Assembly (NCBI GenBank): GCA_963662035.1
Contig: CAVLDO010000005.1
Location: 38,093-102,092 of the forward strand
Source of the DNA: Equibacterium sp963662035
GTDB taxonomy: Bacteria; Bacteroidota; Bacteroidia; Bacteroidales; UBA932
DNA length: 64,000 bases
Direction: 5' to 3'
The position numbers were made by a program, and so were the translations under genes. Of this stretch, positions 18,252 through 28,006 are shown piece after piece. Each line of letters begins with the position of its first letter. Position 1 is the first letter of the stretch. The notes under the pieces are model-generated. The model was not told the DNA's origin, did not search any database, and was given only the letters and a program-made list of their open reading frames with translations.

Positions 18252-21200
18252 CTAAACGTGATATTCCAGTCCGTGACTGTCAAGGAAGTCCAGCAGCGGC
18301 TGTTCGGGAGACACCTTGAACTTGCGTGAGTAGAATTCGCACTCGCGCTTCTTGCGGTCGTCGTAGAATCTGATGTAGAGCAGAGCGTTGCCCTTGCTCT
18401 TCTTGCAGACTTTGGCAAACTCTTTTTCAAAGCCGGCGTTGACCTTCTCCACAGGGATGCTCACGTGGAATTCGCGCACCATAGTGTCCTTGATGTTGGA
18501 CAGCAGGTGCATCTCCTTGATGCGCAGCGAGTATACGATGGGGGCGGCGGCACCGCCCTTGCCCTTCTGGCTGTCGTTGCGGCGCTCGTAGCGCTGCTCC
18601 ACGGCAAATTTTATCAGCAGCGGGGTGTTGACCGCCACGTGGCTCATAAAAATCTCGTAGTCTTTGCCGAACAGGGCAAACTCGTGCGACGACGAGAAGT
18701 CCTCCAGAGTGAATTTGCAGTAGGGGCGGTTGCTCTTGGTGGTGAGGCTCTCGCTCTTGGCCACGATGCCGGCGATTGTGTACACCTTGTTGGCGTAGGG
18801 GAACTCCCCCTTGACGTGCCCCCCCTGCGAGGCCTGGTTGCTGAGCTTGAGCTCAGCCTCTATGTCGGCTATCTTCTGCACCGTGCAGTCGGCGAAGTTG
18901 TTCACCTCAAAGCGGTAGATGTCCAGCGGATGGGCGCTGAGATACATTCCCACAACGTCCTTCTCTTTAGAGAGCAGCTCCATCCGGTTCTCTTCCTGCA
19001 CCATAGGGAAATCGGGGCGTATGGGCTTGATTTCCGCCATATCGCCGAATAGGGTGTTGGTGTTGCTCAGGGTGTCGGTGTGGAACTTGGCGGCATACTT
19101 TATCACCGCGTCCAAGAAAGGCTCGTCTTTTGCGGTCTTTGCAAAATACTGGCTGCGGGTCGCCTCCTTGAAGCTGTCAAAGGCGCCGGCACTTGCCAGG
19201 CACTCCAGCACCTTGCGGCCGGCCACGGTGTTGGGCACCCGCTCTATAAAGTCGAAGAAGTCCTTGAAGGGGCCGTTCTGCTCCCGGATGCGGATGATTT
19301 CGTCCACCACATTGGCGCCGACCCCCTTGATGCCCGCCATTCCGAAGCGGATGTTCCCCTCGCGGTTCACCGAAAAGCGGGTGTCGCTCTCGTTGATGTC
19401 GGGCCCCAGCACCTGGATGCGGTTTCTGCGGCAGTCGTCCATCAACTTGGTGATTTCGTCTTTTTTGTCGATGTTGCAGCTCATATTGGCCGCCATGAAT
19501 TCGGCGGCGTAGTGGGTCTTCAGAAAGCCGGTCTGATATGCCAGCCAGGCGTAGCAGGTGGCGTGGGACTTGTTGAAGGCGTAGCTGGCGAACTTCTCCC
19601 AGTCGCCCCAGATCTTCTCCAGCACTGCGGGGTCGTGGCCGTTTTTCTTGCCCCCCTCTATGAACTGCGGCTTCATCTTGTCCACGATGGCCTTCTTCTT
19701 CTTGCCCATTGCCTTGCGCAGGGCGTCGCTTTCGCCTCGCGTGAAGCCTCCCAGCTGCCTCGAGAGCAACATCACCTGCTCTTGATAAACCGTGATGCCG
19801 TAGGTGTCCTTCAGATACTGCTCCATACAGGGGATGTCGTAGGTGATGGGCTCGCGGCCGTTTTTGCGGTCGATGAAGGAGGGGATGTAGTCCATAGGGC
19901 CCGGGCGGTACAGGGCGTTCATCGCAATCAGGTCCTCGAATTGCGTGGGCTGCAGCTCGCGCAGGTATTTTTGCATTCCGGCCGACTCGAACTGGAACAC
20001 CGCCACGGTGTCGCCGCGCCCGAAGAGTTCGTAGGTGGGGGCGTCGTCGATGGGGATGGCCTCCACATCCAGCTCTATGCCGTGCCGCTTGCGGATGTTC
20101 TTCACGCACTCCTTCTCTATGCTTAGGGTGCGCAGCCCCAGAAAGTCCATCTTGAGCATTCCGACCGCCTCTATGTAGGAGCCCTCGTACTGGCTCACCA
20201 GCAGGCGCTCTTTGCTCTCCTTGTCGTCGATAGTGCTCAGGGGGATGAAGTTAGAGAGGTCTTCGCGGCCTATGATGGTGGCGCAGGCGTGCACGCCGGT
20301 CTGGCGGATGCTCCCCTCCAGACGGGCGGCGTAGTCCACTATCTCCTTGACATCGTCGCGGGCATCGGCATAGAACTGCTTGAGCTCAGGCACATGCTTG
20401 ATGCAGTTGGGGATGCTGATTTTGATGGTCTTGGTCACCTTCTTGGAAGGGTCGTTTGGATCGGCCTCGGTGATGTCGAACGGCCGGTCGGGAATCATCT
20501 TGGAGAGGGCGTTGGTCTGTTCCGGGGGCATATGCTGTATGCGTCCCACATCTTTGATGGCGCTCTTGGCCGCCATCGTGCCGAATGTCACCACGTGCGA
20601 GACGTGGTCCTTGCCGTAGCGCTGCTCCACATAGCGGTACACGTCGGCGCGCCCCTCGTCGTCGAAGTCGATGTCGATATCGGGCATCGAGATACGGTCG
20701 GGGTTTAGGAAACGCTCAAACAGAAGGTCGTATTTGAGCGGGTCTATGTTGGTGATCCACAGGCAGTAGGCCACCACGCTGCCGGCGGCGCTGCCTCGGC
20801 CCGGACCTACCCAGATGCCCATCTTGCGCGCTGCAGAAATAAAATCGTTTACGATGAGGAAGTAGTCGGGGAAGCCCATCTTGGAGATGGTCTTGAGCTC
20901 AAATTCGATGCGCTCCGCCGCCTCCGGCGTCAGCTCTCCGTAGCGCTTCTGCGCGCCTCGGTAGCACAGGTCGCACAGGTAGGCCACCGAGCGGTTGAAC
21001 TCCTCGCCGCGGGGGTTTCCCTTCTTGTCGCAGCGCCCCTCGTCTATTATGGCGCCGTAGCGCTCCAGGTAAGTGTCGACATCGGAAAGAAACTCCTCCG
21101 ATGGCTCGAACTTGGGCAGGATGGGGTCGGAATCGATGTCGTAGCACTCCACCTTGCCGGCAATCTCCAGCGTGTTGGTGACCACCTCCGGATGGTCGCT

Positions 21201-21995
21201 GAACAGCGCGGCCATCTCCTCCTGACTCTTGAGATACTCCTGCTGGGTATAGCGCAGACGGTCGGGGGAATCGTAGAATTCGTTGGTGGTGAGGCAGATG
21301 AGCCGGTCGTGGGTGGGGCCGTCCTCCGCCGCCACAAAGTGGACGTCGTTGGTGGCTATCACCTTTACTCCGTGCTTTGCCCCCAGCTCGAAGATTTTCT
21401 CGTTGACCATCTGCTGCTGCACGAATACCTTCTTGTCCCCGCCGGGGATTTTGGTCTCGTGGCGCATCACCTCCAGATAGTAGTCCTCTCCGAAAAGGTT
21501 CTTGTACCAGAGGATTATCTCCTCCGCTTTTGCTATGTCCTGCGCGTAGACGGCGCGGGCCACCTCGCCCGCCAGGCAGGCGCTGCTGCAGATGAGCCCT
21601 TCGTGGTATTTCTCCAACAGATCGCGGTCTATGCGGGGCTTGTAGTAGAGCCCTTCTATGTAAGAGAGGGAGCTGAGCTTGATGAGGTTGTGATAGCCGG
21701 TCATATTCCTGGCCAGCAATATCAGGTGGTGGGCTCCCTGCTCTTCACGTCCGCCGGCGTGCTTGAAACGGTCGCCGCTGCGGGCCACGTACATTTCGCA
21801 GCCCACTATCGGCTTCACGGCTGGGTGCTCTTTGGCCACATTGAGAAACTCCTTCACGCCATACATATTGCCGTGGTCCGTGATGGCCAGCGCCGTCTGC
21901 CCATCAGCCTCGGCGGCCTTGAACAGTTTGGCAATGGCGCTGAAGCCGTCAAGGATGGAATATTGGGTGTGGACGTGGAGGTGTACGAAACTCAT
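18252..21995 (-). CDS. dnaE: DNA polymerase III subunit alpha
   Basis: 1247 residues. An N-terminal PHP domain (FVHLHVHTQYSILDG, ITDHGNMYGV) is followed by the polymerase III palm with GPGRGSAAGSVVAYCL and the catalytic PDIDIDFDDEGR near residue 435. Fingers, a helix-hairpin-helix region and a C-terminal OB fold complete the DnaE1 layout. It is the replicative polymerase of the chromosome. It follows gpmI by 19 nt on the same strand, and cotranscription with gpmI is likely. Confidence 0.97.
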   Translation of the reverse strand: MSFVHLHVHTQYSILDGFSAIAKLFKAAEADGQTALAITDHGNMYGVKEFLNVAKEHPAVKPIVGCEMYVARSGDRFKHAGGREEQGAHHLILLARNMTGYHNLIKLSSLSYIEGLYYKPRIDRDLLEKYHEGLICSSACLAGEVARAVYAQDIAKAEEIILWYKNLFGEDYYLEVMRHETKIPGGDKKVFVQQQMVNEKIFELGAKHGVKVIATNDVHFVAAEDGPTHDRLICLTTNEFYDSPDRLRYTQQEYLKSQEEMAALFSDHPEVVTNTLEIAGKVECYDIDSDPILPKFEPSEEFLSDVDTYLERYGAIIDEGRCDKKGNPRGEEFNRSVAYLCDLCYRGAQKRYGELTPEAAERIEFELKTISKMGFPDYFLIVNDFISAARKMGIWVGPGRGSAAGSVVAYCLWITNIDPLKYDLLFERFLNPDRISMPDIDIDFDDEGRADVYRYVEQRYGKDHVSHVVTFGTMAAKSAIKDVGRIQHMPPEQTNALSKMIPDRPFDITEADPNDPSKKVTKTIKISIPNCIKHVPELKQFYADARDDVKEIVDYAARLEGSIRQTGVHACATIIGREDLSNFIPLSTIDDKESKERLLVSQYEGSYIEAVGMLKMDFLGLRTLSIEKECVKNIRKRHGIELDVEAIPIDDAPTYELFGRGDTVAVFQFESAGMQKYLRELQPTQFEDLIAMNALYRPGPMDYIPSFIDRKNGREPITYDIPCMEQYLKDTYGITVYQEQVMLLSRQLGGFTRGESDALRKAMGKKKKAIVDKMKPQFIEGGKKNGHDPAVLEKIWGDWEKFASYAFNKSHATCYAWLAYQTGFLKTHYAAEFMAANMSCNIDKKDEITKLMDDCRRNRIQVLGPDINESDTRFSVNREGNIRFGMAGIKGVGANVVDEIIRIREQNGPFKDFFDFIERVPNTVAGRKVLECLASAGAFDSFKEATRSQYFAKTAKDEPFLDAVIKYAAKFHTDTLSNTNTLFGDMAEIKPIRPDFPMVQEENRMELLSKEKDVVGMYLSAHPLDIYRFEVNNFADCTVQKIADIEAELKLSNQASQGGHVKGEFPYANKVYTIAGIVAKSESLTTKSNRPYCKFTLEDFSSSHEFALFGKDYEIFMSHVAVNTPLLIKFAVEQRYERRNDSQKGKGGAAAPIVYSLRIKEMHLLSNIKDTMVREFHVSIPVEKVNAGFEKEFAKVCKKSKGNALLYIRFYDDRKKRECEFYSRKFKVSPEQPLLDFLDSHGLEYHV

Positions 21996-22014
21996 TGGGC
22001 CTGCAGGTGTTCTT

Positions 22015-23541
22015 TTATTTGAGGGTGATGAGAGATTCGCCGGTCATATCGGCGGGCTTCTCGATGCCCATCAGGGTCAGCATAGTGGGGGCGATGTCGG
22101 CCAGACGGCCGTCGCGCACGCTCTTGACGTCATCGTCGACCACCACGAACTGCACTTTGTTGAGCGAGTGGGCGGTGTTGGGGGTGCCGTCGTCGTTTAT
22201 CGCGTGGTCGGCATTGCCGTGGTCGGCGGTGATGAGCACGCTGTAGCCGTGTTCGCGGGCAACCTCCACCACGCTCCCGGTGAGGCGGTCGATGGTCTCC
22301 ACAGCCTTGCAGATGGCATCGTAAACGCCGGTGTGGCCCACCATATCACCGTTGGCGAAGTTGAGTATCACCATATCGTGCTTCTCGGTCTTGAGATCCT
22401 CCATCAGCTTTTCGGCCACCTCGGGGGCGCTCATCTCGGGCTGAAGGTCGTAAGTGGCCACCTTGGGAGAGTTGACCAGTATGCGGTCTTCGTTCTCGAA
22501 CGGTGCTTCGCGTCCGCCGTTGAAGAAGAATGTCACGTGGGCGTATTTCTCTGTCTCGGCAATGCGCAGCTGGGTGCGGCCCGCCTTTGATACGACCTCG
22601 CCCAGGGTGTTGTGCACGTTCTCCTTGTCAAAGAGGATGTGCAGCCCGGTGAATTTGTCGTCGTAGGGGGTCAGGCAGCAGTAGTAGAGTGGAATGGTGT
22701 GCATTCCGAAGTCGGGCATATCCTGCTGGGTCAGCACATTGGTGATTTCGCGGGCGCGGTCGTTGCGGAAGTTGAAGAAGATTACTGCGTCGCCCTCCTT
22801 GATGGTGGCCACGGGCTTGCCGTCGGCGCCCACCACGCACACGGGTTTGATGAACTCGTCGGTGACGCCTTCGTCATAAGACTCCTGTATGGCCTGAGCG
22901 GCGCTGGTGGCCTTTTTGCCGATGCCGTTAACTATGAGGTCGTAGCCCTCCTTGACCCTCTCCCAGCGTTTGTCGCGGTCCATTGTGTAGTAGCGGCCTA
23001 TCACGGAGGCCACCTTGCCGCAGCTCTCCGCCATCTTGGACTCAAGCTCCTCTATAAAGCCCTTGCCGCTGTGGGGGTCGCAGTCGCGGCCGTCCATCAG
23101 GCAGTGGACATATACATCCTTGATCTTCTCCTGCTTTGCCACGGAGAGAAATTCGTAGAGATGGTTGAGCGAGGAGTGCACGCCGCCGTGGCTGGCAAGT
23201 CCCATAAAGTGCAGCGCCTTGCCGCTCTTCTTTACATAATCGTAGGCTGCGGCAATCTCCTTGTTCTGCAGCAGACGGTGCTCGCGGCAGGCCATATTTA
23301 TCTTCACGAGGTCCTGATACACGATGCGGCCGCCGCCGATGTTGAGGTGGCCGACCTCGCTGTTGCCCATCTGTCCGTCGGGCAGCCCCACATCCTCGCC
23401 GCAGGCGGCCAGGTGAGAGAAGGGATATTTGGCCCGGAGGGCGTCGATGTGCGGCTGACCTTGGGTATAAATGGTGTTGCTGCGGTCCTTTTTACCCTCG
23501 CCCCAGCCGTCAAGAATCATAAGTAAAACCTTCTTGTCCAT
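22015..23541 (-). CDS. gpmI: 2,3-bisphosphoglycerate-independent phosphoglycerate mutase
   Basis: 508 residues, the usual length. Alkaline-phosphatase superfamily metal residues lie in LMILDGWGEG (D11), and the phosphoserine nucleophile is S61 in MGNSEVGHLNIGGGR. The C-terminal metal cluster ITADHGNADH is near residue 440. It interconverts 3- and 2-phosphoglycerate in glycolysis with a Mn-dependent phosphoserine intermediate. It is upstream of dnaE on the same strand and divergent from rnr. Confidence 0.97.
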   Translation of the reverse strand: MDKKVLLMILDGWGEGKKDRSNTIYTQGQPHIDALRAKYPFSHLAACGEDVGLPDGQMGNSEVGHLNIGGGRIVYQDLVKINMACREHRLLQNKEIAAAYDYVKKSGKALHFMGLASHGGVHSSLNHLYEFLSVAKQEKIKDVYVHCLMDGRDCDPHSGKGFIEELESKMAESCGKVASVIGRYYTMDRDKRWERVKEGYDLIVNGIGKKATSAAQAIQESYDEGVTDEFIKPVCVVGADGKPVATIKEGDAVIFFNFRNDRAREITNVLTQQDMPDFGMHTIPLYYCCLTPYDDKFTGLHILFDKENVHNTLGEVVSKAGRTQLRIAETEKYAHVTFFFNGGREAPFENEDRILVNSPKVATYDLQPEMSAPEVAEKLMEDLKTEKHDMVILNFANGDMVGHTGVYDAICKAVETIDRLTGSVVEVAREHGYSVLITADHGNADHAINDDGTPNTAHSLNKVQFVVVDDDVKSVRDGRLADIAPTMLTLMGIEKPADMTGESLITLK

Positions 23542-23560
23542 AATATATCGTTTAATTTGT

Positions 23561-23568
23561 TAAATTTG
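23561..23568 (+). promoter_or_regulatory. Promoter -7 box of rnr
   Basis: TAAATTTG lies 54 nt before the ATG at 23623. A TTG start at 23557 would fall inside this promoter, which is why the downstream ATG was chosen. Confidence 0.65.
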
Positions 23569-23622
23569 CGGAATTCAATTCGCAGAGGTGCTGTTTTCAA
23601 TCAGGCAAAGTTACTTCAAAAT

Positions 23623-25680
23623 ATGACTAAACAAAACAATACGGCTAAAGCATCGGGCAAGAAAAACTCCCGTAAAGGCAACGCTCCGCGCAGGAGCACA
23701 AAAGAGCGCCGCAGCAAGAGCACGGTGGAAATGCAGGGGGTTGTGAGCCTGACCCGCGACGGACTCGGATTTGTGGAGGTTGAGGGACAGGATGAGGATA
23801 TTATGGTGCGGCCCCACCGCCTGCGAGGGGCTCTCGGCGGCGACACCGTGGCGGTTGCCGTGAACAGCCACCGCACGGGAGCGCGGCGCGAAGGGGAGGT
23901 TGTCCGCATAGTGGAGCGCTCCGCAAAGCCGCACATCGGCGTGCTGGCGGTGCGCGGACGTCAGGTCTGGGCCATCGTGGAGAGCGCCAGAATGCCTTAT
24001 GACATCCGCATTCCGCTTCAGGAGGGGGAGGAACTCCCCACCATCGGCGGCATCAAGGCCAAAAACGGCACAAAGGTGGCCGTGCTGGTCACCGACTGGC
24101 CCCGCAAGAGCCCGGAGCCGCTGGGCAAGATAGTGGATGTTTTGGGCACCCCGGGAGAGAACAACACCGAGATGCACGCCATCCTGGCCGAATATTGCCT
24201 CCCTTACCGCTTTGAAGAGGAGGTGGAGAAGGCGGCGGCCAAGATTCCGACAAAAATCACCAAGGCGGAGATAGCCCGCCGCAAGGACTACCGCAAGGTG
24301 TTCACCTTTACCATAGACCCCGCCGATGCCAAGGACTTCGACGACGCCCTGTCGTTCATCAGGCTCGACGGCGGCCGCTACGAGGTGGGCGTGCACATCG
24401 CCGATGTCTCCCACTATGTGAGGCCGGGCGATGTTGTGGACAAGGAGGCCTACAGCCGCGCCACATCGGTGTATCTGGTAGACCGCACCATCCCGATGCT
24501 GCCGGAGGTGCTCTCCAACAACCTCTGCTCGCTGCGCCCGGGAGAGGAGAAGCTCTGCTACTCGGCGGTGTTCACAATGGACGAGAAGGCCAATGTGCTG
24601 GACACCTGGATAGGCCGCACCGTGATAAAATCCGACTACCGCTTCAACTACGACCAGGCACAGCAGATAATCGAGGGTGGAGACAGCCCCGTCAAGGATG
24701 AGATGCTGACCCTCTGGTCGCTGGCAGAGAAGCTGCGCAAGAAGCGCTTCGCCAAAGGGGCCATAAACTTTGACCGTCCCGAAATGAAGGTCGAGGTGGA
24801 TGCCGAGGGGCGCCCGGTGAATGTATATCAGAAGATAGGCCGCGAGTGCAACTTTCTGGTGGAGGAATTTATGCTGCTGGCCAACCGCGGCGTGGCGGAA
24901 TTCGTATCCAAGAAGTGTGGCTACAAGAAGCCCACCTTCGTATATCGTATCCACGAGGCCCCCAACGCCGACAAACTGGGCAGCCTGCGCATATTTGCGG
25001 GCAACCTTGGCTATAATATGGGGCCCACCGAGAATATAAAGCAGACCTCCAAGAGTCTCAACACCCTGCTGGGCGAAGTCAAGGGCAAGGCGGGCGAGGC
25101 GGCGATAGAGATGCTGGCGCTGCGCTCGATGGCCCGCGCCCGCTACTCCACCGACAATGTGGGGCACTACGGCCTGGCATTCCCCTATTACACCCATTTC
25201 ACCAGTCCCATCCGACGCTACCCCGATATGATGGTGCACCGTCTGCTCACAGAGTATCTGGAGGCCTACAACGCCGGCACCAAACTCTCCAAACTGCCCG
25301 ACAAGGCGACCTACGAGACCTGGTGCACCTACTCTTCCGACCGCGAGCGCATAGCTTCCGACGCCGAGCGCGCCAGCATCAAATACAAGCTCACCGAATA
25401 TATGCAGCCCCGCATAGGACAGGAGTTTGAGGGGACAATAAGCGGCCTCACCGAGTGGGGGATGTATGTAGAGATAGAACCCACCAAAATCGAGGGTATG
25501 GTGTCGCTCAAGGCCATCAAGGAGGACTATTTCGCCTTTGACGAGGAGAAATACCGCGTCACCGGCAAGAATTCGGGGCGGGTGTTCACGCTCGGCGACA
25601 AGGTGCGCATCCGCGTGATTCGCGCATCTCTGGAGCAGAAGCAGATAGACTACGAGCTGATTCTGGGGGACATCTCCTAA
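23623..25680 (+). CDS. rnr: Ribonuclease R
   Basis: 685 residues from the ATG at 23623. A longer frame begins with TTG at 23557, but that codon lies in the promoter. The lysine-rich N-terminus (KQNNTAKASGKKNSRKGN) is followed by cold-shock domains and by the RNB catalytic domain with FTIDPADAKDFDDALSF near residue 230. A C-terminal S1 domain (GTISGLTEWGMYVEIEPTK) is near residue 610. It is a 3'-5' exoribonuclease for structured RNA. It overlaps the convergent recO by 4 nt at their stop codons. Confidence 0.95.
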   Translation: MTKQNNTAKASGKKNSRKGNAPRRSTKERRSKSTVEMQGVVSLTRDGLGFVEVEGQDEDIMVRPHRLRGALGGDTVAVAVNSHRTGARREGEVVRIVERSAKPHIGVLAVRGRQVWAIVESARMPYDIRIPLQEGEELPTIGGIKAKNGTKVAVLVTDWPRKSPEPLGKIVDVLGTPGENNTEMHAILAEYCLPYRFEEEVEKAAAKIPTKITKAEIARRKDYRKVFTFTIDPADAKDFDDALSFIRLDGGRYEVGVHIADVSHYVRPGDVVDKEAYSRATSVYLVDRTIPMLPEVLSNNLCSLRPGEEKLCYSAVFTMDEKANVLDTWIGRTVIKSDYRFNYDQAQQIIEGGDSPVKDEMLTLWSLAEKLRKKRFAKGAINFDRPEMKVEVDAEGRPVNVYQKIGRECNFLVEEFMLLANRGVAEFVSKKCGYKKPTFVYRIHEAPNADKLGSLRIFAGNLGYNMGPTENIKQTSKSLNTLLGEVKGKAGEAAIEMLALRSMARARYSTDNVGHYGLAFPYYTHFTSPIRRYPDMMVHRLLTEYLEAYNAGTKLSKLPDKATYETWCTYSSDRERIASDAERASIKYKLTEYMQPRIGQEFEGTISGLTEWGMYVEIEPTKIEGMVSLKAIKEDYFAFDEEKYRVTGKNSGRVFTLGDKVRIRVIRASLEQKQIDYELILGDIS

Positions 25681-26396
25681 CGGAACAGTTCGTGCAGCAC
25701 TTTGAGGGACCGGATGTTGAGTCCCAGCGAAAGATGGTAGGATAGATATTCTACCATCTTTTGTGCAAATGCACCCCTGCGATCGCCGGAGAGGGGCAGC
25801 GAGAGCGCCTCCTGCCTGGGCAGCGAAAGCAGATTGTGCAGCAGCAGCGAATCCTCCCGCGAGAAGGTCGCCGCCAGGGTGCCGGCGGCGGTGAATTCCG
25901 CCATCGCGCTCTGGAACAGCGGCCGCGAGTCAGACCAGTTGTCTTTGGGCCGGAGGCCCATCGCGCCGCAGAAGTCCACCAGAAAGCGGAGGTGAAAATT
26001 GGCCACGCTCCCCTTTTCATCCTCAAGCAGCAGAATCTGCCCCTGCAGAAAATCAAACAGGTCGGGATCCATCGCCCCGTCGGGCAGGCCGCGGTACAGA
26101 AGTTCGCTTATGAACAGCGCGAGGGCACTCTTATAGGGGTCGCTGCGCAGCGAATCCAGAGGGCGGGGGCGGTCAAATTCGCTCAGGAATTCCATCGTGC
26201 CGCGCCCACTTGTGGCCACCGCATCCAGAATGCTGAGGCTGTGGAAGTGCCCCTGGCTGCCGCGCCCCTTGGCCGTGCCCTTGAGAAAGAAGCCCGTGCG
26301 CCCCCTCTCGCTGTCCAGGGCCTGAACCACCAGCGATTTCTCTCCGTATTTTGTGAGATGGAGAACTATTATGCGTGTTTCTCTCTGAGATGGCAT
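25677..26396 (-). CDS. recO: DNA repair protein RecO
   Basis: 239 residues. The N-terminal OB-fold start ETRIIVLHLTKYGEKSLVVQ and SLSILDAVA region match RecO, and the helical C-terminal half includes FLVDFCGAMGLRPKDN. The four-cysteine zinc motif found in some RecO proteins is not visible. It helps RecR load RecA at single-strand gaps. Its ATG lies 28 nt inside the 3' end of rdgB, so translation is probably coupled. Confidence 0.88.
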   Translation of the reverse strand: MPSQRETRIIVLHLTKYGEKSLVVQALDSERGRTGFFLKGTAKGRGSQGHFHSLSILDAVATSGRGTMEFLSEFDRPRPLDSLRSDPYKSALALFISELLYRGLPDGAMDPDLFDFLQGQILLLEDEKGSVANFHLRFLVDFCGAMGLRPKDNWSDSRPLFQSAMAEFTAAGTLAATFSREDSLLLHNLLSLPRQEALSLPLSGDRRGAFAQKMVEYLSYHLSLGLNIRSLKVLHELFR

Positions 26397-26965
26397 ACGA
26401 GCTTTTCAACCGCCTTGCCTCGGTGGGAGATGCGGTTTTTCTCCTCCAGCGAGAGCATCGCCATAGTGGTTTCCATCCCCTTGGGAATGAACACCGGGTC
26501 GTAGCCGAACCCCAGCGAGCCCATCGGCTCCAGCGAGATGTTGCCCTCGCACACCCCTTCGAATGTAAAAATCCCGCCCTCCTCTATCAGTGCTATTACG
26601 CAGCGGAAGCGTGCGGTGCGCTCTTCAAAAGGGACCCCCTTGAGCTCCGCAAGCAGCTTTATCACATTCTTCACGGGATCTTTGGGCACGCCGGCGTATC
26701 GGGCGGAATAGACTCCCGGGGCGCCGTGCAGACAGTCCACCTCAAGCCCCGTGTCGTCTGCAAAGCAGCTCTGGTGAAACTTGTCCCAGATAAACTGTGC
26801 CTTCTGCACGGCGTTTTCGGGGATGGTTTCGTGGGTTTCGGGGATGTCGCCGGTAAAGCCAAGCTCGGAAGGGGTGATTATAGAAGACTCACCCCCCAGA
26901 ATCCTTGAAATCTCAATAACTTTATTGCGGTTCGCAGTGGCGAAAATGATTTTTGAAGTCTCCAT
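26369..26965 (-). CDS. rdgB: Non-canonical purine NTP pyrophosphatase (RdgB/HAM1)
   Basis: 198 residues from the ATG at 26965. An upstream in-frame ATG would precede the promoter box (26981-26974), so it is not used. The family motifs are IFATANRNKVIEI at the start, FADDTGLEVDCLHGAPGVYSARYAG in the middle and GFGYDPVFIP plus SHRGKAVEKL near the end. It hydrolyses ITP, dITP and XTP to keep them out of nucleic acids. It is upstream of, and overlaps, recO. Confidence 0.95.
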   Translation of the reverse strand: METSKIIFATANRNKVIEISRILGGESSIITPSELGFTGDIPETHETIPENAVQKAQFIWDKFHQSCFADDTGLEVDCLHGAPGVYSARYAGVPKDPVKNVIKLLAELKGVPFEERTARFRCVIALIEEGGIFTFEGVCEGNISLEPMGSLGFGYDPVFIPKGMETTMAMLSLEEKNRISHRGKAVEKLVCHLREKHA

Positions 26966-26973
26966 ACAAAAGG

Positions 26974-26981
26974 CAAATGTA
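26974..26981 (-). promoter_or_regulatory. Promoter -7 box of rdgB-recO
   Basis: TACATTTG on the minus strand, 8 nt before the rdgB ATG. This gives a very short leader and rules out the longer reading frame. Confidence 0.6.
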
Positions 26982-27024
26982 CGCAAAAGTTGTGTATCTT
27001 TACACCCCCTAAAAGAACTGTCGT

Positions 27025-28002
27025 ATGTATTCTCTGGAAGATCAAAAGGCAATCATCAACAGAGCTGTCTGCAATCTGAAATTCGTGAAGGAGCCCGCCG
27101 GGCTCTACGAGCCGTTGGAGTATATGATTTCCATCGGCGGCAAGAGGCTGCGCCCCAGACTCTGTCTGGCAGCATACAACCTTTTCAGCGACAACATTTC
27201 CGACCGGATAATATCGCCCGCCCTGGCACTGGAGATTTTTCACAACTTCACCCTGCTGCACGATGACATAATGGACCGCGCCGACACCCGCCGCGGCCAG
27301 CTGACGGTCTGCCGCAGGTGGAACGACAATGTGGCGATACTCTCCGGCGATGTGATGAGCATAATCGCCTACCGCTACCTGGCCGCCAGCCCCGCCGACA
27401 AGATGGGCCGCGTGCTGGAGATGTTCTCCCGTATGGGGATGCAGGTGTGCGAAGGGCAGCAATACGATATGGAGTTCGAAAGCCGGATGGTTGTCACCAT
27501 AGACGAATACATAACTATGATAGGGCTCAAGACGTCCGCCCTGCTGGCCTGCTCGGCAAAGATGGGGGCGGTGATAGCGGGGGCGCCCGACTCTATGGCC
27601 GACGCCCTCTACGACTTCGGCTATCAGGTGGGGCTCTCGTTCCAGATTTCCGACGACTACCTTGACACTTTCGGCGACGAGAACATTTTCGGCAAAAAAA
27701 TAGGGGGCGACATAGTGGCGGGCAAGAAGACCTGGCTGCTGGTGGAGGCAATGCGGCGCGCCGGCGGCGAAGACCGCAAGGCACTGGAGGCGGCGATGCG
27801 CCTGGACGGCAGCCGCGCGGCGGAGAAGATAGAGGCGATGCAGCAGCTCTACATCAAGCTCGGCATCAGACGCGACGCCACCGCCGCCATAGAGCAGTAC
27901 CACTGCAAGGCAATGGAGGCTCTCGAGGGCAAGGGCTTCAGCGGCGAGCAGCTCGCGCAGATGCGCGAATTTTCTGCCCGGCTGGTGCACAGGGAAGATT
28001 GA
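27025..28002 (+). CDS. Polyprenyl diphosphate synthase
   Basis: 325 residues. The first aspartate-rich motif is HDDIMDRADTRRG (D80-D84), the GGKRLRPRLCL substrate-lysine motif is at residue 38, and the second is QISDDYLDTFGDE near 213. This is the trans-isoprenyl diphosphate synthase family, which elongates allylic diphosphates with IPP. Chain length (FPP, GGPP or octaprenyl) is not safely predicted. It lies 4 nt before the U32 gene and is divergent from rdgB. Confidence 0.9.
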   Translation: MYSLEDQKAIINRAVCNLKFVKEPAGLYEPLEYMISIGGKRLRPRLCLAAYNLFSDNISDRIISPALALEIFHNFTLLHDDIMDRADTRRGQLTVCRRWNDNVAILSGDVMSIIAYRYLAASPADKMGRVLEMFSRMGMQVCEGQQYDMEFESRMVVTIDEYITMIGLKTSALLACSAKMGAVIAGAPDSMADALYDFGYQVGLSFQISDDYLDTFGDENIFGKKIGGDIVAGKKTWLLVEAMRRAGGEDRKALEAAMRLDGSRAAEKIEAMQQLYIKLGIRRDATAAIEQYHCKAMEALEGKGFSGEQLAQMREFSARLVHRED

Positions 28003-28006
28003 CGAT

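Noticed and set aside
23611..25239. 542-codon antisense frame within rnr
   Set aside because: Shadow of rnr; His- and Val-rich low-information translation without motifs.
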